A stretch of DNA of 64,000 bases from Panax quinquefolius (Eukaryota > Streptophyta > Magnoliopsida > Apiales > Araliaceae): the NCBI GenBank assembly GCA_020205615.1, contig CM035170.1:121894642-121958641 (forward strand), written 5' to 3'. Positions 10,801 through 23,593 of this stretch are shown piece by piece; the stretch's first letter is position 1; the number at the start of each line of letters is the position of its first letter. The notes beneath the pieces were generated by a model. That model saw only the letters and a list, made by a program, of their open reading frames with translations, did no database searches and was not told the DNA's origin. The position numbers and the translations under genes are program-made.

Positions 10801-13800
10801 ACAAAGTAAATTATTTAACATTGAAGTTTGTGGTTTTCAAGATACAATGCAAACTCAAGGATAATTCATAATTAAGGAGAAAAAGTGGTCAAGCTTTGTT
10901 TTTGTGGGGCTCTGAATGCATATGCACTAAAAAAAGCTAAGAGTAATTTTATGTTTAGAAATCTGAATAATATTTTATGCCCATGATCCTATATCTTATT
11001 ATGATTTAAGACTATGGACTAACCTAACAAGTTTTCTGTGATTTAGTATAAAATTTTACACTACATCATGTTTTCACATTAACATGTTTTGTTTCATGTC
11101 ATTCATGCAGCCTCTTACTGTTACTGTAACCAAAAAAAGAATATTTGATATCAAAGAAAATAACCCATTTTTATGATTTCTAGTTTCTCTCAACAAGATT
11201 CATTTACAAATATATGGAGGAAAAAAATGACACATTAATAGCAATTTCTTGTACACAAAACTAGTGACTCGTAGATACATGTATATAATTTTTCATAATT
11301 GTGACTTTTAGTTCAAAATAGGTTATCTATTATGAGTTATCAAACAAGTCAACTTAACTTACTCTTGTTAGGTATTAAGTTATAAGAGTCCCAATCTGAA
11401 CTATAAACAAGAAAGCATCCATTGATAAGTATCTGTAATATAGGTTACTATTATGAGTTATAAAATCAACTTACTCGAGGGATACTAAGCAGCATAACAC
11501 ACATCATAACACACATCATGCTGACTTGCATGAGTATGAGAGGTTTGTGGATTGATGCATGATATTGATATCTCCATTTAAGTTAACAAACTCTTCAGTG
11601 GCCACCAGAAAACTCGCTCAGCCACAATCAATATTTTCAACCTACTCCGCCTGAAGTTTGATTGCAAAATCCCATGGATGATAGAAAGCGATGGATGGGA
11701 CTTTATCATTTCTTTGTTCGCCTTCTCGAGTGCATCTAGCATCAGGGTCTGGAGAGAATGTAGTCTAAATTTTAAGCACTGCAAGCTTTGATATAACTTA
11801 TCTATGTACAGATATGTAGTATGGATGCCATAGTAACACAAGGTACCAAATCATCTGTTTAATTGCATACAAAGTGAAAAATGCCATCATATTATCATCA
11901 TGATAGGCCAAGGAAGGTCTTTCGGCGCGTGTTTCTTTAATGCAGTCCATCAGTTTTTGTTTTGGAAGGGTGAGTAAGGTGAAATCATCTGCAGCTAGAT
12001 ATGAATATTTTGTCTTTCTTAGCTCTGTGTCATTCTTCAAGATGGCTAGATAATTCATACGCAAGTCATCGATGAGAGCCAAAATATCATCAGACAACGT
12101 AATTTGGTGCAACTTGATATTCCACTGCTGCAATTGCGCAACACTGATAGCACATGCTGCAATTGAATCACTGGTTGATTCCCCAGGAAAATTAGTATTG
12201 GTGTCAACTGAGTTGGCTGCCTTATGGCTCTTCTTTATGGCAGACTCCAAAGGATTTAAGAAAAAATAAAGATCATCAAACTGTGGCATGGATTCAACCA
12301 GTGGCGAAACCTTCTCAGAATTGATGTAACACAAGACTTCTCCCTTTACCATTTTTTGACATCCATCATTCAGCACCCTGCTTGAAGTTTCATTAAGATG
12401 CAAATGAGCCACAGAAGTGTCACCAGAAGGTATGTTCAACATTTCCTTGTTTTCTTTGGTGTTCGGTATATTTGGACAATTGTCAGAGAAAATTAAATCA
12501 AAGACCAACATCCCACCATCAAATGAGTTCAAATTGGAATCAATAACACAAGCATCTAGCTCCTCCAAAGCCTTGAGACAGGAAGAATATTTATCATTGT
12601 TGCCATTGTCTTCCTCTAAAATGTGCCAGTCTAAATATATGGCATCAGATGAGAAGGATGGTCGTGGCTTCAATTCAGCAAGTGTTTCCTCAATATATTC
12701 CGGTAGTGACCTAATCTTTCCATGATGCGAAAGGATAGGCACAGGCATTGATTTGAAAGAGTCATCTACTAGAGTGAGCTCATGAATAACAATCAATTCA
12801 TTAAAATTCCTGAACTTCGAAGCTTCACAGAACATTTGTTGACAAGTTTCTGCTTCACTTACTGTTGCTAGGTTGGAAAATAGTTCGAAAATCTGAGATG
12901 AATTCTTATCGAAAAACTGGAATTCCTCAAATACAATTGAGTTCATTGGCCAAATATCATCATCTGATCTTCCTTGATATAACGACATGTTTTCTATGAC
13001 AAGTGAGTGTTCTATAACACTAAAAAGGTCCATCTCTTGAACAAAGTTTGAGCATGAAATCTTGGTTTCAAGACACTGATTTGACAAAGAATGAGCACAA
13101 AGATACTCTGATATATCAAATTCCATGAACTGCAAAAGCTCCTTCCCATCAATCATTGTTTCATCTTTTTCCCTCCAATGTTGGGGTTCAATACTTTCAA
13201 GAAGTAGAATTTCGTTCTCCACAGATATGCTGCTGAAAATTCCCAAACTTAACACATCCACTTCTAAAAGAGGAAATTCACTATAATAAGGACGATGTTG
13301 GCCGTTAATTGAACCACCATCTTCCAACAGATCAACCTTTTGATCAACATGGTATTCCAGAGAAATACTTTCAACTGCAAATATAGATTTTTGAATCTTG
13401 CCCAGATTCTGCATCCTGATCATGGGATTATTGACATCCTGAAAGGAAAAGATTTAAGGTAATTTTCAAAGTAACAATTTGTAAATAACTAAATAATAAA
13501 CATTTATGACGTAACACATTGCACAGCAAAAGAGAGAGAAAGTTAATGAAGATTCTTGAGCAAAAGTTTTAAAACTGTAATATCTTTATGAGGCTTTCTA
13601 GTGGCATCACAATAGGCTTTAGTAAAGCAGACAAGTTCCACCTCCGCATTCCACAACAAGGTCAGCAGAATTTTAGGCAAAAGAGTATGCTGGTCCTAAT
13701 GTTTTATACATCATAATAGCAACAACTTATATGCTGTTACATTTAAGATATTAAGAATACGGAAAGAGAAGTGAAGTAAAAGGGTAATGCCCTAATGTTT

Positions 13801-16800
13801 GCATGTTTGTCTGAAACAAAGATTTATGAGATATTGGATAAAAAAATTCATTTTTATGCATTAATAAATTTATCAAAATAAACTACAGGAAAAAAGTGTA
13901 TCAAAATTGTATCAAACTAGAAGTCATGCTGACCAAAGGAAATGGAACTTAAACTTCCAAGATTATAAAAAACACCCAAAGAAAAATTCAGGAATTAACA
14001 TATGAAAAAAGTTCTCCATCCATAACTGAACCCTTATAGTATATTTATTGTCTTTCCAAAAAAAATTATACTTGCATGTATTTCATGTATGAAGTTAAAC
14101 TGGAAAAGAATTATACTTGCATGTATTTCATGTAAATTAAAATTTTGCCCAACCCTGATCCCTTCCATTACTAGATGGGGTTTCAAATTTAACTCCCAAA
14201 TATAATATACTTTGCAATGAGGTTGGTTTTTTACTGCCTCATGGTACCAGAGGAAGCGAGGAGGAGGGGCAAGAACTTCAGATCCTTCTGGTTTCTCACC
14301 ACCAAGCATTGAAGCTACTCTCCAAGTATAATCATATATAAGAATAGAGGCCAAAGGACTGTTACCTCACTAATTTCAGCATCTGAAACCTCAGAGAAAA
14401 TTTGCATATCCTCTTTTTGGGTAATGCAAACATTTTCCTTCAAGAAAAGATGTGGTGGGGGGGGAGCCAATATATTAGAACATTTCCACATAAATGTTTT
14501 AGCTAAATAAATCTTTAACCAAGTGATTAAAAGGAAATATGGTTTACCAAGGATAGATCCAGCTCTGGCATTTCGAACTGGAGTATTTCAAAAGGGTTGT
14601 CATCCTTACCATTAATAGTGGTCCCAGTTTGCTCCTGCATTGAGCTAGACTGCATTGAAGAGTCTAAACAAACTTTAAATGAAAAATGATGGGAAATTAT
14701 AATTCTCAGAGAAAACATTGTGATAATTTTGTCCCTTCAACCTCTAAAGTTTCAGAGCCAAGATTTCTCTTACTCTCTAGTTCCATCTCTTGATAAAGAA
14801 TCTCATCTTTCTTCTGCAAGTTAACACAAATAAAGGAACTTTATTTATTGAAGTCATAGATATACCAGAACCCTTTTTCAAAGAACTACACATTTCATTA
14901 AACAATTTACTGCAGAACTCAAGCAGCAAAGAATTGGACATAAAACCCATTAGCTTACCTCCAGGTTCATCTTGTCATAAGGGAAGTGTAGTAATGAAGA
15001 TAATGCAATAAACATGGAAACTTGTTTGGGTTAGGGGAAGAAGTCACGTGAACTCTGTCTGTTCATTGGTTTAGAAACAGACAGCTTAAACTGGGGGGGT
15101 GGTGGTATACATCATCATTTTCTACAAAAAATAATAATAATCTGTGAATTATGATATATAGCCATTTAAAGAATTCAGAGGTACGTACACGATCACTTTT
15201 CATTAAATTGCATGAGATTGAAAATATGCTTCTATAACTCAATCAGCATAGTTTTGGACTTCAGAACTCATTAGCTGGCCCCAAGTCCATTTTGTCATTA
15301 AGGCTACTGGATACTTAAGAAGATAAATTGCTATTAGCCAAATTACACTAGCCTAACCTAATGTTACAAAGTACAGTTCCCTCCCCTCTTGTTTACGTAA
15401 TAACACAAGCCTATACCCTGTCAGGAATTTTAGCCTCAAACATAATAACTTACCCACAGATTTTTAGGGGTATTTCCCCCCCCCCCCCTTTTTTTGCTTT
15501 CTTTGCTAATCAATCGTTTTTTTTGTCAATTTACCACCATCAGTACCACCCCCCCCCCCCCCCAAAAAAAAAAAAGCTAACCACCACCAGTAGAGAGACA
15601 AAATGTATTTTGTTGATGTGTGAGATTGATGTGAGTTAACTCATTAAGTTTGTATAATTTGTTATATTTTGGGTAGTTAAAAGTGATTTGAGCTGGGTAT
15701 GTTTATCATTGTATATAAAATTAGTACAATCAATAGGCACATGTTTGTACCATGTAAGTTGTTTTAAGTGAGGTTTTTGTTATTACACAAACAGATGGGG
15801 ATGATGCTGTAATTTAGAAAGACCTCACGGGAAGTTTGTGCGATTTTCCCTTATTAATTTTTCTTAACACGTTAACTGATGGGGATAGTCGATGGGAAAG
15901 AGTTACTTGACCTCTGTTTGTTTGCCTAGGAAATTGTCATATAATAAACACGTCAAATCTCTACACTCGAAAAATAAAAAGTTAACTAACAAATCCAACA
16001 ATATATCATCGTATTTTTTGGTTTGAGGTACACCTTTTAAAAGTGAACTAAAGAGTGATTAATAAGGAAGATCCCCAAAACTAACAAAGCTAATGAACTT
16101 AACTTTACCATATCATAATCAGATCTGTCTAAACCAGCATCAATATTTCAATACCAACTCTTATACAATTTTAACATAACCGGTGCTAACATGAATCTTA
16201 GGTTGAATATTTAATATTAAAAAAATCAAGATCTAGACTGGTGGAAGGCACATTAATAGTTTTGGATAGAGGCACTGGATCAGAAAAGTTCCAAAAATTA
16301 TTATTATTCAAAAATAAAACAAAGCCAACCAAATCATAATTTCTTATGTTTAATCTCAAAGAGCATAGAAACCTTAAAAACCAAAGCTACTAAGTACTAA
16401 CATAACTGAATGAGAAACCCAAAAAAAACACTGAAAAATCAATTTCCAAGTAAAAACTAAATTTGAAAATTGCTAATTCATCACATAAATTTCGTCATCG
16501 AAACATAAATTAGATCATAATCGCATCAAACTATCTTATATTCCATCAAATCAATCTTATAGAGTAAAAATGATACTAAGAAAAAGTAACTGGTACAGAA
16601 AATCAAAAGCTACATGTGAACAAAGTCATAATTTACCTTATCAGAGCTAAATTCCGGAGAGCAACACTGATCGACATGAATAGAATGAGGGAGGACGTCG
16701 GAGAAGAACTTTGAAAGAGCCCTATCGATCGGTAATGAGTTGGATTGGAGAACGGTGCCGAGAACAGATGCGTCATCTTCGTCGATGCAGTGAAGAAGGT

Positions 16801-16930
16801 CGTCTTCTTCGGAGGTGGAGAGAGGAGGAGGAAGAGGGAGTTGCGGAGGGAGTGGGAGGCGGAGGAATTCGTCTAGGGTTTCGATTGGGGCGGAGTTGAA
16901 GTAGTCGATGTTCAGAAATCGAGTTCGCAT
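4856..16930 (-). CDS. SHOC1: SHOC1/ZIP2-like meiotic crossover protein, with an in-frame stop and a frameshift
   Basis: Exons deduced from ORFs and splice phases (minus strand): 16637-16930, 14774-14813, 14548-14663, 14366-14437, about 11580-13438, about 10159-10370, 8266-8775, 5047-6666, 4856-4951. The N-terminus (MRTRFLNIDYF) and the conserved blocks YISASFPFENFGIILEYGG and ELYAAAASLGMDLQLF match plant SHOC1 as I remember the family. SHOC1 is an XPF-like protein without an active nuclease; it partners with the ERCC1-like PTD in the ZMM pathway for class I crossovers in meiotic nuclei. Two lesions break the frame. A TGA at 6364-6366 follows KFLE, where I expect Trp. A one-base shift near 11836-11842 follows QMIWYL. 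The end of the long exon 5, the edges of the exon at 10.16-10.37 kb and a possible missing exon between 10.4 and 11.57 kb are unresolved. Either this is a recent pseudogene or the assembly has errors; identity is confident, integrity is not. Confidence 0.85.
9632..9850. repeat. Direct duplication of about 93 bp in a SHOC1 intron
   Basis: The block starting 'ggtgacctgatcactatatt' and ending 'aacatgaggaatatatgttt' (about 9632-9724) recurs at about 9757-9850 with few differences. The copies lie about 125 bp apart in the intron between the exons at 8.27-8.78 and 10.16-10.37 kb. No coding role is evident. Confidence 0.85.
14814..16636 (-). other. First intron of the SHOC1-like gene
   Basis: This 1.8-kb intron separates the 98-codon first exon (ending SDK before GTAAAT) from a 40-bp second exon (acceptor CTTGCAG). 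It contains long homopolymers, including C runs near 15476-15488 and 15549-15562 followed by A runs. No other gene is visible in it; the short frames there are low-complexity. Confidence 0.7.
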
Positions 16931-16998
16931 GTCACCAACAACACTGATGCTCTTTGCTTAAAAGAGGGAAAGGGTCACTTTTGAAAACCAACGAACAA

Positions 16999-17006
16999 TT
17001 TGGCGC
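16999..17006. promoter_or_regulatory. E2F-type site upstream of SHOC1
   Basis: TTTGGCGC matches the E2F consensus TTTSGCGC and lies about 70 bp upstream of the SHOC1 start codon at 16930. E2F sites are common in replication and recombination genes, so the position is sensible, but the motif is short and function is inferred only. Confidence 0.35.
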
Positions 17007-17029
17007 TCTTTATTCCTCCTTTTATACAC

Positions 17030-18560
17030 AGTGACCCTACTAAGTTGCGCCACAATTGGACAAAAATATTAACGGGACGACTTTGTACTTTACCCTTACT
17101 TATGAAGGGTAAATAAACTAAGTCGAGTGATGAGTTGACTATAGTCTATAAAATTGAGTTGTTTAAATTTAATTTATAAAATTTATTAAATATAAAATAA
17201 AATTTAATTAAAAATTATTTAAATACAAAAGTTTGTAATGATTAGTATTTGTCGCAAATTAATTATGTGTACAAGTTATATGGCAAAACATAATTATGTG
17301 TACAAATTTAAAAATATAGAAATATGTTTTGTTGAGTGAGAGAAATTAGGAGGTTATAGTCTTATAGATAATGGAAGTGGGAGAAAAATATAAGAATACA
17401 AAATTTGGATGAAAAAAGTAAAAAGAAATGAGAGACCAAGAGCCTAAAAAATAATTGTCCATGTTGCTCTCCTTAATAATTACTAGTATATTGCACTAAT
17501 AGTGTATAATTTATGTTTTATATGTAATTAATTCTAAAATTTAATTACAGGAAATAATATAAAATATTATTTATTTTTCAAGGTAAAATATGTAAAAAAT
17601 TAAACTTAAGGACCGAATTTTGGGAGACACCAAAGACTCCAAAAGTACTCTCCTTAATATATGGACTGGTCTATGTGACATACATTATGTTTGTTTAATT
17701 AAGAAAAAAAATTTAAATTTAAAATCTAAAAATTGGTTAAATACTTCTGACGGTAAGTTTAATAATTAAATTCATTAATATTTTAGTTTAAAATATGTTA
17801 TTATTAATAAGATATAATAGTTCAAACGATATTTTTTATTTAATTTTAAAAAAAATAAACATAATATATAATTATTTTATTAATAATTATATAAAAAATA
17901 AATGTAATTGAAACTATTTAGTATTAAAATTAATATTTTTATAATTATAACTCTTAAACACAAACAAAAACAAAACCTAGAAGTATAAACGTTCTACAAA
18001 ATTTTCAAAAGTTGTGGGCTGGACACCTACCCAAGGTCCACACAACAGATTCATCCATATCCATGTTGCTGGCTCATCTTACTGGGTGTGGGCTGCCAAC
18101 GTGAACACGTAAATGTTATTGGCCTGCCACATCAGCATGTCATCACATAATATATTTTATACTATACTTTGGTTTTCAATTATAAAAGTCGATAATTTTA
18201 AATTTGAATTGAATCAAAATAATTCGTTAAAATTTATAAATTTGTTTTACAATAAGTAATAATTCTTAGATAATTAATAATACTCTTTATTAATAATAAA
18301 AATAATAATAATTGAATAGTTAGTTGTAAAAAATAATAATAATTTATTTTTTAAAACGGAGAGAGTATTCATTTGAAAAAACACAGGAATTTATGTAGAA
18401 TCCAAAAGTTTACCAAATTTGTTTAAATTAAGAAAAAAGGATTATAGGAATTTTGAAGTTTGAGTAACTTCCTTAATTAACCGAGGGAAAAAGTAACTTA
18501 GTAAAATCAAAGACATTCACGTTTAGTACATACTCCAAAGTTATCCATTTCGCAATACCT
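17030..18560. other. Intergenic region between the divergent SHOC1 and LTI65-like genes
   Basis: This is AT-rich sequence without a credible reading frame. A MITE-end-like 'acggagagagtatt' is seen at about 18356. The SHOC1 gene reads away to the left and the LTI65-like gene to the right, so the interval contains both promoters. Confidence 0.6.
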
Positions 18561-18577
18561 ATATTTTCGTGACCAAG

Positions 18578-18628
18578 GCCACGTCTAAACCAGTCACAAC
18601 GACACGCGTCAACAAACAGAGACGTGTC
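18578..18628 (+). promoter_or_regulatory. Two ABRE-like motifs upstream of the LTI65/RD29B-like gene
   Basis: GCCACGTC at 18578-18585 (reverse complement GACGTGGC) and GACGTGTC at 18621-18628 both carry an ACGT core with G/T-G/C flanks, the ABA-responsive element bound by ABF/AREB bZIP factors. They lie 43 bp apart and about 220-270 bp before the start codon. RD29B promoters are known for paired ABREs. No DRE core (RCCGAC) was noticed nearby. Confidence 0.6.
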
Positions 18629-18763
18629 ACTCGTTTATCGCCACCGCCATGCAAACTGGCCCCACCCCGATTATGTATCTCTCTGACTCTCTCTTTCTAG
18701 ATTTGCTCTCTTCTAAATAGAAACCATATGTACTCCACTTGTTCATTCTTCTTCGTATCTCAA

Positions 18764-18776
18764 ATATATATAAATT
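18764..18776 (+). promoter_or_regulatory. Probable TATA box of the LTI65-like gene
   Basis: The stretch 'atatatataaat' lies about 70-80 bp before the ATG at 18845 and downstream of the ABRE pair, a plausible core-promoter position. TA-rich runs are common in this window, so it is only suggestive. Confidence 0.4.
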
Positions 18777-18844
18777 TGCAAATTTGATCTTTTTTTTAAC
18801 CAAAACTCTCTTTTTTGAAATTTTGACTGGAGAAGTTTCCAACA

Positions 18845-18980
18845 ATGGAAGAAGCACATCTAACCCGAACTGACGCCCATCATTACGAACACCAAGACCC
18901 TCACTATAACCCCGCAGGGTTGCACCCTGCAGGTATATTTTTAACTAGAAACTACTAGTAATTTGTTTTGTAAGTTTACC

Positions 18981-19013
<33 letters not shown>

Positions 19014-22000
19014 CTTACGTACCTATTCCTATTCCTATTTCTATTCTCACTCTCTATATATATATATATAATTTTGGTTTGAGTGGTGGTAGGAGGTGAA
19101 GACGAGAAGAAATCGGTACTAAAGAAAGTGAAAGCAAAGGCAATGAAGATTAAGAATACACTGACGAAGCATGGTCACGGTCACGGTCACGACCACGATG
19201 CATACGGAGATGAGGACGAAGATGAAGACATGGTGGAAGATCCTGAAATCCACGGTGCACCAAGTATAAACTATATATATGTTCATTTCTTGCACTTTTA
19301 TATTCCCCTCCCTCTCTTTCCCAAAACAGAGTAGAGTCGAGTCTCATTTAATTTAATTTAATTTAATATATATACTCCATATATGTTCATCTCTTGCACT
19401 TTTATATTCCCCTCCCTCTCTTTCACAAAACAGAGTCGAGTGGAGCCTCATTTAATTTCCAACTTTTCTTTTCATAGAAAGGACCGTGCATTTCTTTTTA
19501 TGGTAGCACTGACAATAAAATGACTTGTTGATTTTATTGGATATCATGCTGTCACTACTATACGCATTGAACATTCAATAATAAGTATGGAAATTAAGTT
19601 ATATCTACCCAACACGTGGATACATAGGGCAGGAGTTAGTAAGAGAGTCTCACATTACCTATTTTATTTTATTGTTTTGAATTTCACTTTGGTCGATATT
19701 TAAATTATACAAAGACAAAATATTGTAGAGGTGAGAGAAAGTTGTATTGCATAGAGAGGATATTAATACTGGTTGCTGCCTGGGTTTTTTGGGTCTTGAT
19801 ACATGATGTGTACATAAATATATTCATAAATTATTGTTGTGTGTGTACAGTTTTGTTGTTTTATCCTTATGTCAGACATGTTTTTTTTTTGGTATTTCAC
19901 TGATTTGATACTTCACCTGGTTTTAATTAATGTAATTAATTAATTACTTGCAGTATATGAATCAGCCGCGGTTAGGAGTGCAGTTCTAGGTCCAACTGGC
20001 CAACCCCAGGCAAATTTGGAAAGACCCTCTGTGATGGCGGAGGATCGTTATGATCCTAAAATGAAAATGACAGATCCACCAGTTAGGCCGTTTAACCAGG
20101 AAGAAGACTACGGACAACCCAAGGGTAAGTTAGGTGGATTGACTGCAACGGACGAGGTACTTCATGAGCCAGAGGATAAACATGTATCGTTTTCTACTGG
20201 AAATTACGATATTGGGATTCATAATCCTACCGAGAAAAATGTATATGGGCAAGAGGAAAGTCTGGGCCAAGAGAGGAATAAAATTGGATTTCCAACTGCC
20301 GTAGAAGGAATCCGTGGGTCTACCGGAAAAAATATTATTGGGCAAGAGCAAAATTTGGGAGGACAGATGGGTAGAATTGGAATGGATACTGGCATGGAAG
20401 AGGATCCTCACGGCCCCAATGTCGGAGATGTTCCCACACATGTTCAGGCCAAAGCCACCGATCCAAATGGTAGAGGTATGGTGCATGTAATAACTTGAAA
20501 GTTAACTCCATAATTTACTTACTTGCATGTCATGTCTTTAACGTGTAATATTCCCTGCATTTGAAAAATATGAGTTTTACTTTGTTTGGCTGGCTTTTTA
20601 TTTTAATATATAAAACTATAAAATATAAGGTCTATTTCATTATTTATTTTTTAGTAATAGATTTTGGTCGGTGATTTTATCCGGGGAAAGTATGTGCGGT
20701 TTTTTAACCACCCTATTTATTGGCAATGACAGAGTTGTCCAAAACAAAACAATAAACAATCTCATATACTTGTACACCATCTTAAATTTTAGTCCCTAAT
20801 TTAAGATTGAAAACAAAATTATCCACTAAAATTATGTACGTCTAGAACTTTTAAAGTTTTGTTGGATATGTTTTGGTCAGTAATTTCTCTGGTGACAAAA
20901 AAAAAATTTCTTTGTGCTTCACCCATCAAATTGGAGTAAATAAAGAGTTGAGTAAACGAAGTTGATAGTTTTTTGTTTTTGATTTGTTGCATGCAGGTAG
21001 CGAGGAAGTTGCAGGAATCACCCCAATTCTTCGCTCATTTGATAAAATGGGGATTTATGACAAACCTGAACAAAAACCAAAAGCAGGGGAGAATTTATAC
21101 ACAGGAAGCCATGGCCAGTTTGGTCCAGAGCCACTTAACCATGAAAATCCGAATTCCGTCCCCGAAAATTATGATCCTAACAACCCTCAAGACTTACCAC
21201 GTAACACATTGAGTGGAAACCCATCAAGCCAGACCAGCACCTACACTGAGAAACTAACATCTGCAGCTTGTTCAATTGCCGATGCAGCAGAATCTGCTAA
21301 AAATGTGGTTGCTTCGAAACTCGGCTACAGTGGGAATGAAAGCACAGGAGCACCACACCAGGAACTGCACGGACAAGGAGACACTACTAAGACGGCCTCT
21401 ACAACGGATTATGCACAAAAATTTGCGGCCACGGAGTATGGAAAGGTTGCTGGTGCAGGGAGTACAATAGTGTCAAAAGTGCAAGGCAGTGGAACTCGAA
21501 CTGATAATGAAGGGCAAGATAAAGGAGTATCGGTGAAGGAGTATTTGGCTGAGAAATTAAAGCCAGGGGAGGAAGATAAGGCGCTGTCGGAGATGATTAC
21601 TGGCAGTTTTATTAAACACAAGGCGGAGATTGAGAAAAAGACAAAGGTAGGGGAGGGAGTATCTAATACTGGAGGAGGGGGGCGGGGAGTTTCGGAGGTG
21701 ATGATAAAGGATGACCTTCATAAGAGGGAAGCAGAGGGTAGTGGAGATAGAAAGCCGATGGGGAAAGTGAGGGAGTCGGAGGAGGTGGCCAAACGGTTGG
21801 GTACCGGTGGAGAAGAGGAGGTGGCGGAGGTGGTGAAGCGGTTGGGTACTGGTGGAGAAGAGGGTGGTGGTGGTGGAAAGGGTGTGGTTGATAGGGTTAA
21901 AGGTGTGTTTGGTTCTTGGCTAGGAGGAAAAGGTGGTGAGACGCAGACTACTCCGGGAACAACTTATGGTGAGTTAGATTTTTACTTGGGTGTCCATATA

Positions 22001-22162
22001 TATTATATTATGTATGCTCTTATAATTTAAATTGATCTAGTATATATATAGTGGTAACTACTAACTAATATGCGTGCGTGTATTATTTGTTTATTTTTGT
22101 GATCAGCTGGTGGCGATGACCATGGAGAGAAGAAAAGAAGGCTTCAGGGGTGGAGTAACTGA
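18845..22162 (+). CDS. LTI65: LTI65/RD29B-like stress-responsive protein (CAP160 family)
   Basis: Five exons with consistent phase-1 junctions: 18845-18932, 19093-19263, 19954-20475, 20997-21968, 22107-22162. The product is very hydrophilic, about 602 residues, without membrane segments. In order it shows a His/acidic stretch (KHGHGHGHDHD then a D/E run), a domain starting at AAVRSAVLGPTGQPQ, the motif GITPILRSFDKMGIYD, the CAP160-type segment YTEKLTSAACSIADAAESAK, the SVKEYLAEKLKPGEEDKALS motif, a duplicated Gly-rich KRLGTGGEE unit and a C-terminal VVDRVKGVFGSWL. These are hallmarks of low-temperature-induced 65-kDa/RD29B proteins, which accumulate under ABA, drought, salt or cold and are thought to be protective; the biochemical role is unknown. 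The paired ABREs upstream agree with ABA control. The acceptor of exon 2 could be 3 bp further right (19096). Confidence 0.9.
19275..19456. repeat. Tandem duplication in intron 2 of the LTI65-like gene
   Basis: The segment 'atatgttcatttcttgcact' through 'aaaacagagtagagtcgagt' (about 19278-19342) is repeated at about 19382-19445 with a few substitutions, separated by an AATTT-rich linker. It starts about 12 bp after the exon 2 donor and is noncoding. Confidence 0.85.
21775..21862 (+). repeat. In-frame coding duplication in LTI65 exon 4
   Basis: Two adjacent copies encode EVAKRLGTGGEE and EVVKRLGTGGEE, joined by EVAE. The repeat is in phase and lengthens the Gly-rich C-terminal region without disturbing the frame. 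Confidence 0.85.
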
Positions 22163-23556
22163 ATTTTGGATATTAGAACTTGTGTCTCTTCAAGTCTACT
22201 TGTGAAACTCCGTAATATTTCTGTTTTTCGGCTTTCCTTTGTATTATATATGTTGTACAAATGAAAAATGGGACTTGGTGTTTATGCTGTTGTATTTCAA
22301 TTTTTCCTTTTGGGAGAAAACTGTCGAGTTGAGTATGTAATTAGATACGAGTAATATGCATGTATGCACACTGGCGAAGCACACATCCTCCTCTTTTTAA
22401 TAACAAATTTATTAATAAATATTTAAAATTTTATATTATAAAATAATATAAATTAAATTATTATTTATTTTAAAAATATTAAAGGAAAGATGCATAATTG
22501 AGAAAGTTATAAAAAATTTAATTTTATTTGATCTTGTATATTAAAAAATTTATAAAATTTAAGTGAGATCTCAATTTATTTATTATATTTAAATTTATGA
22601 TATATTATAAAATAATTTTGTTTTGGTTGAGTTAATTGACACCACGCGCACCACGCGCGAGAGGCGCATCAAGCTCGAAATTACGGAGTATGTATAATTT
22701 ATTAATTACAAAATTAAAACTTAGATGAGATTGGTTAGTTTTTTTGTTTTTGTTTTTTAATGTCTTCATTTTAGTTCATTTTAGAAAGAGCAAGAATACG
22801 AAGTTTTACAATAAATAGAAATAATAGAGTTTCACAATAAATAAAGGGAAAAAGAAGTATAATGTTTTTTATTTTTGTGGAAAAAAAGAGTAGCATTTTA
22901 TGTTATGTGAAGTTATGAGAGAAACATGTTTACATACCTTAATAATTTATTTCAAGTATTGAGCGATCTATATATATATTACTCTTTTTCTGTTAGAGAA
23001 GTGTTCGTTTTAATTTTACTTTTCAAATTATTACATGTAAAATAATTTTCTTATAAGTTTATAAATTACACATACGGGACTCTTAATATTAAAAAATTGT
23101 ATTATATTCCCTTGTTCCAAAATTCAAAAAGATGGATCATAAAAAACATATTTAAAGTATACAAGTCGATAATTTTTTTTAATTAAATAGCAAAACACAA
23201 AAGAATAAACTCCAACTAATTCACTCCTTTCTTCACAAACCCAAAAGTCAATCAAAGCAACTAACATATATATCAATGGAATAATATTACACACAAATTA
23301 TTTTATAAATATTTTATAAACTGTTTATGTCAATACTCCACCTCAACATATTGATCAACAAATTGCTTTAATATAGTATTTGGTTCCACATAAAAAGCTC
23401 AGGTGGAATATGCCACATCAGCGATTTGTTGTAAAATATTTATAGAATAATTTGTGTCTCTAGCATAATTCATACCGATGCAAGTGTAAAATGAGAACTA
23501 AATTTATACCATTTTCTTTTATTTGACTTTATATTTAAGTTATTCTAAAGACGGAG

Positions 23557-23593
<37 letters not shown>

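Noticed and set aside
14034..14354. Minus-strand frame of 106 codons inside the SHOC1 gene
   Set aside because: It begins downstream of the exon 4 donor (GTAACAG) and contains a small direct repeat (HEIHASII twice), so it is intron sequence.
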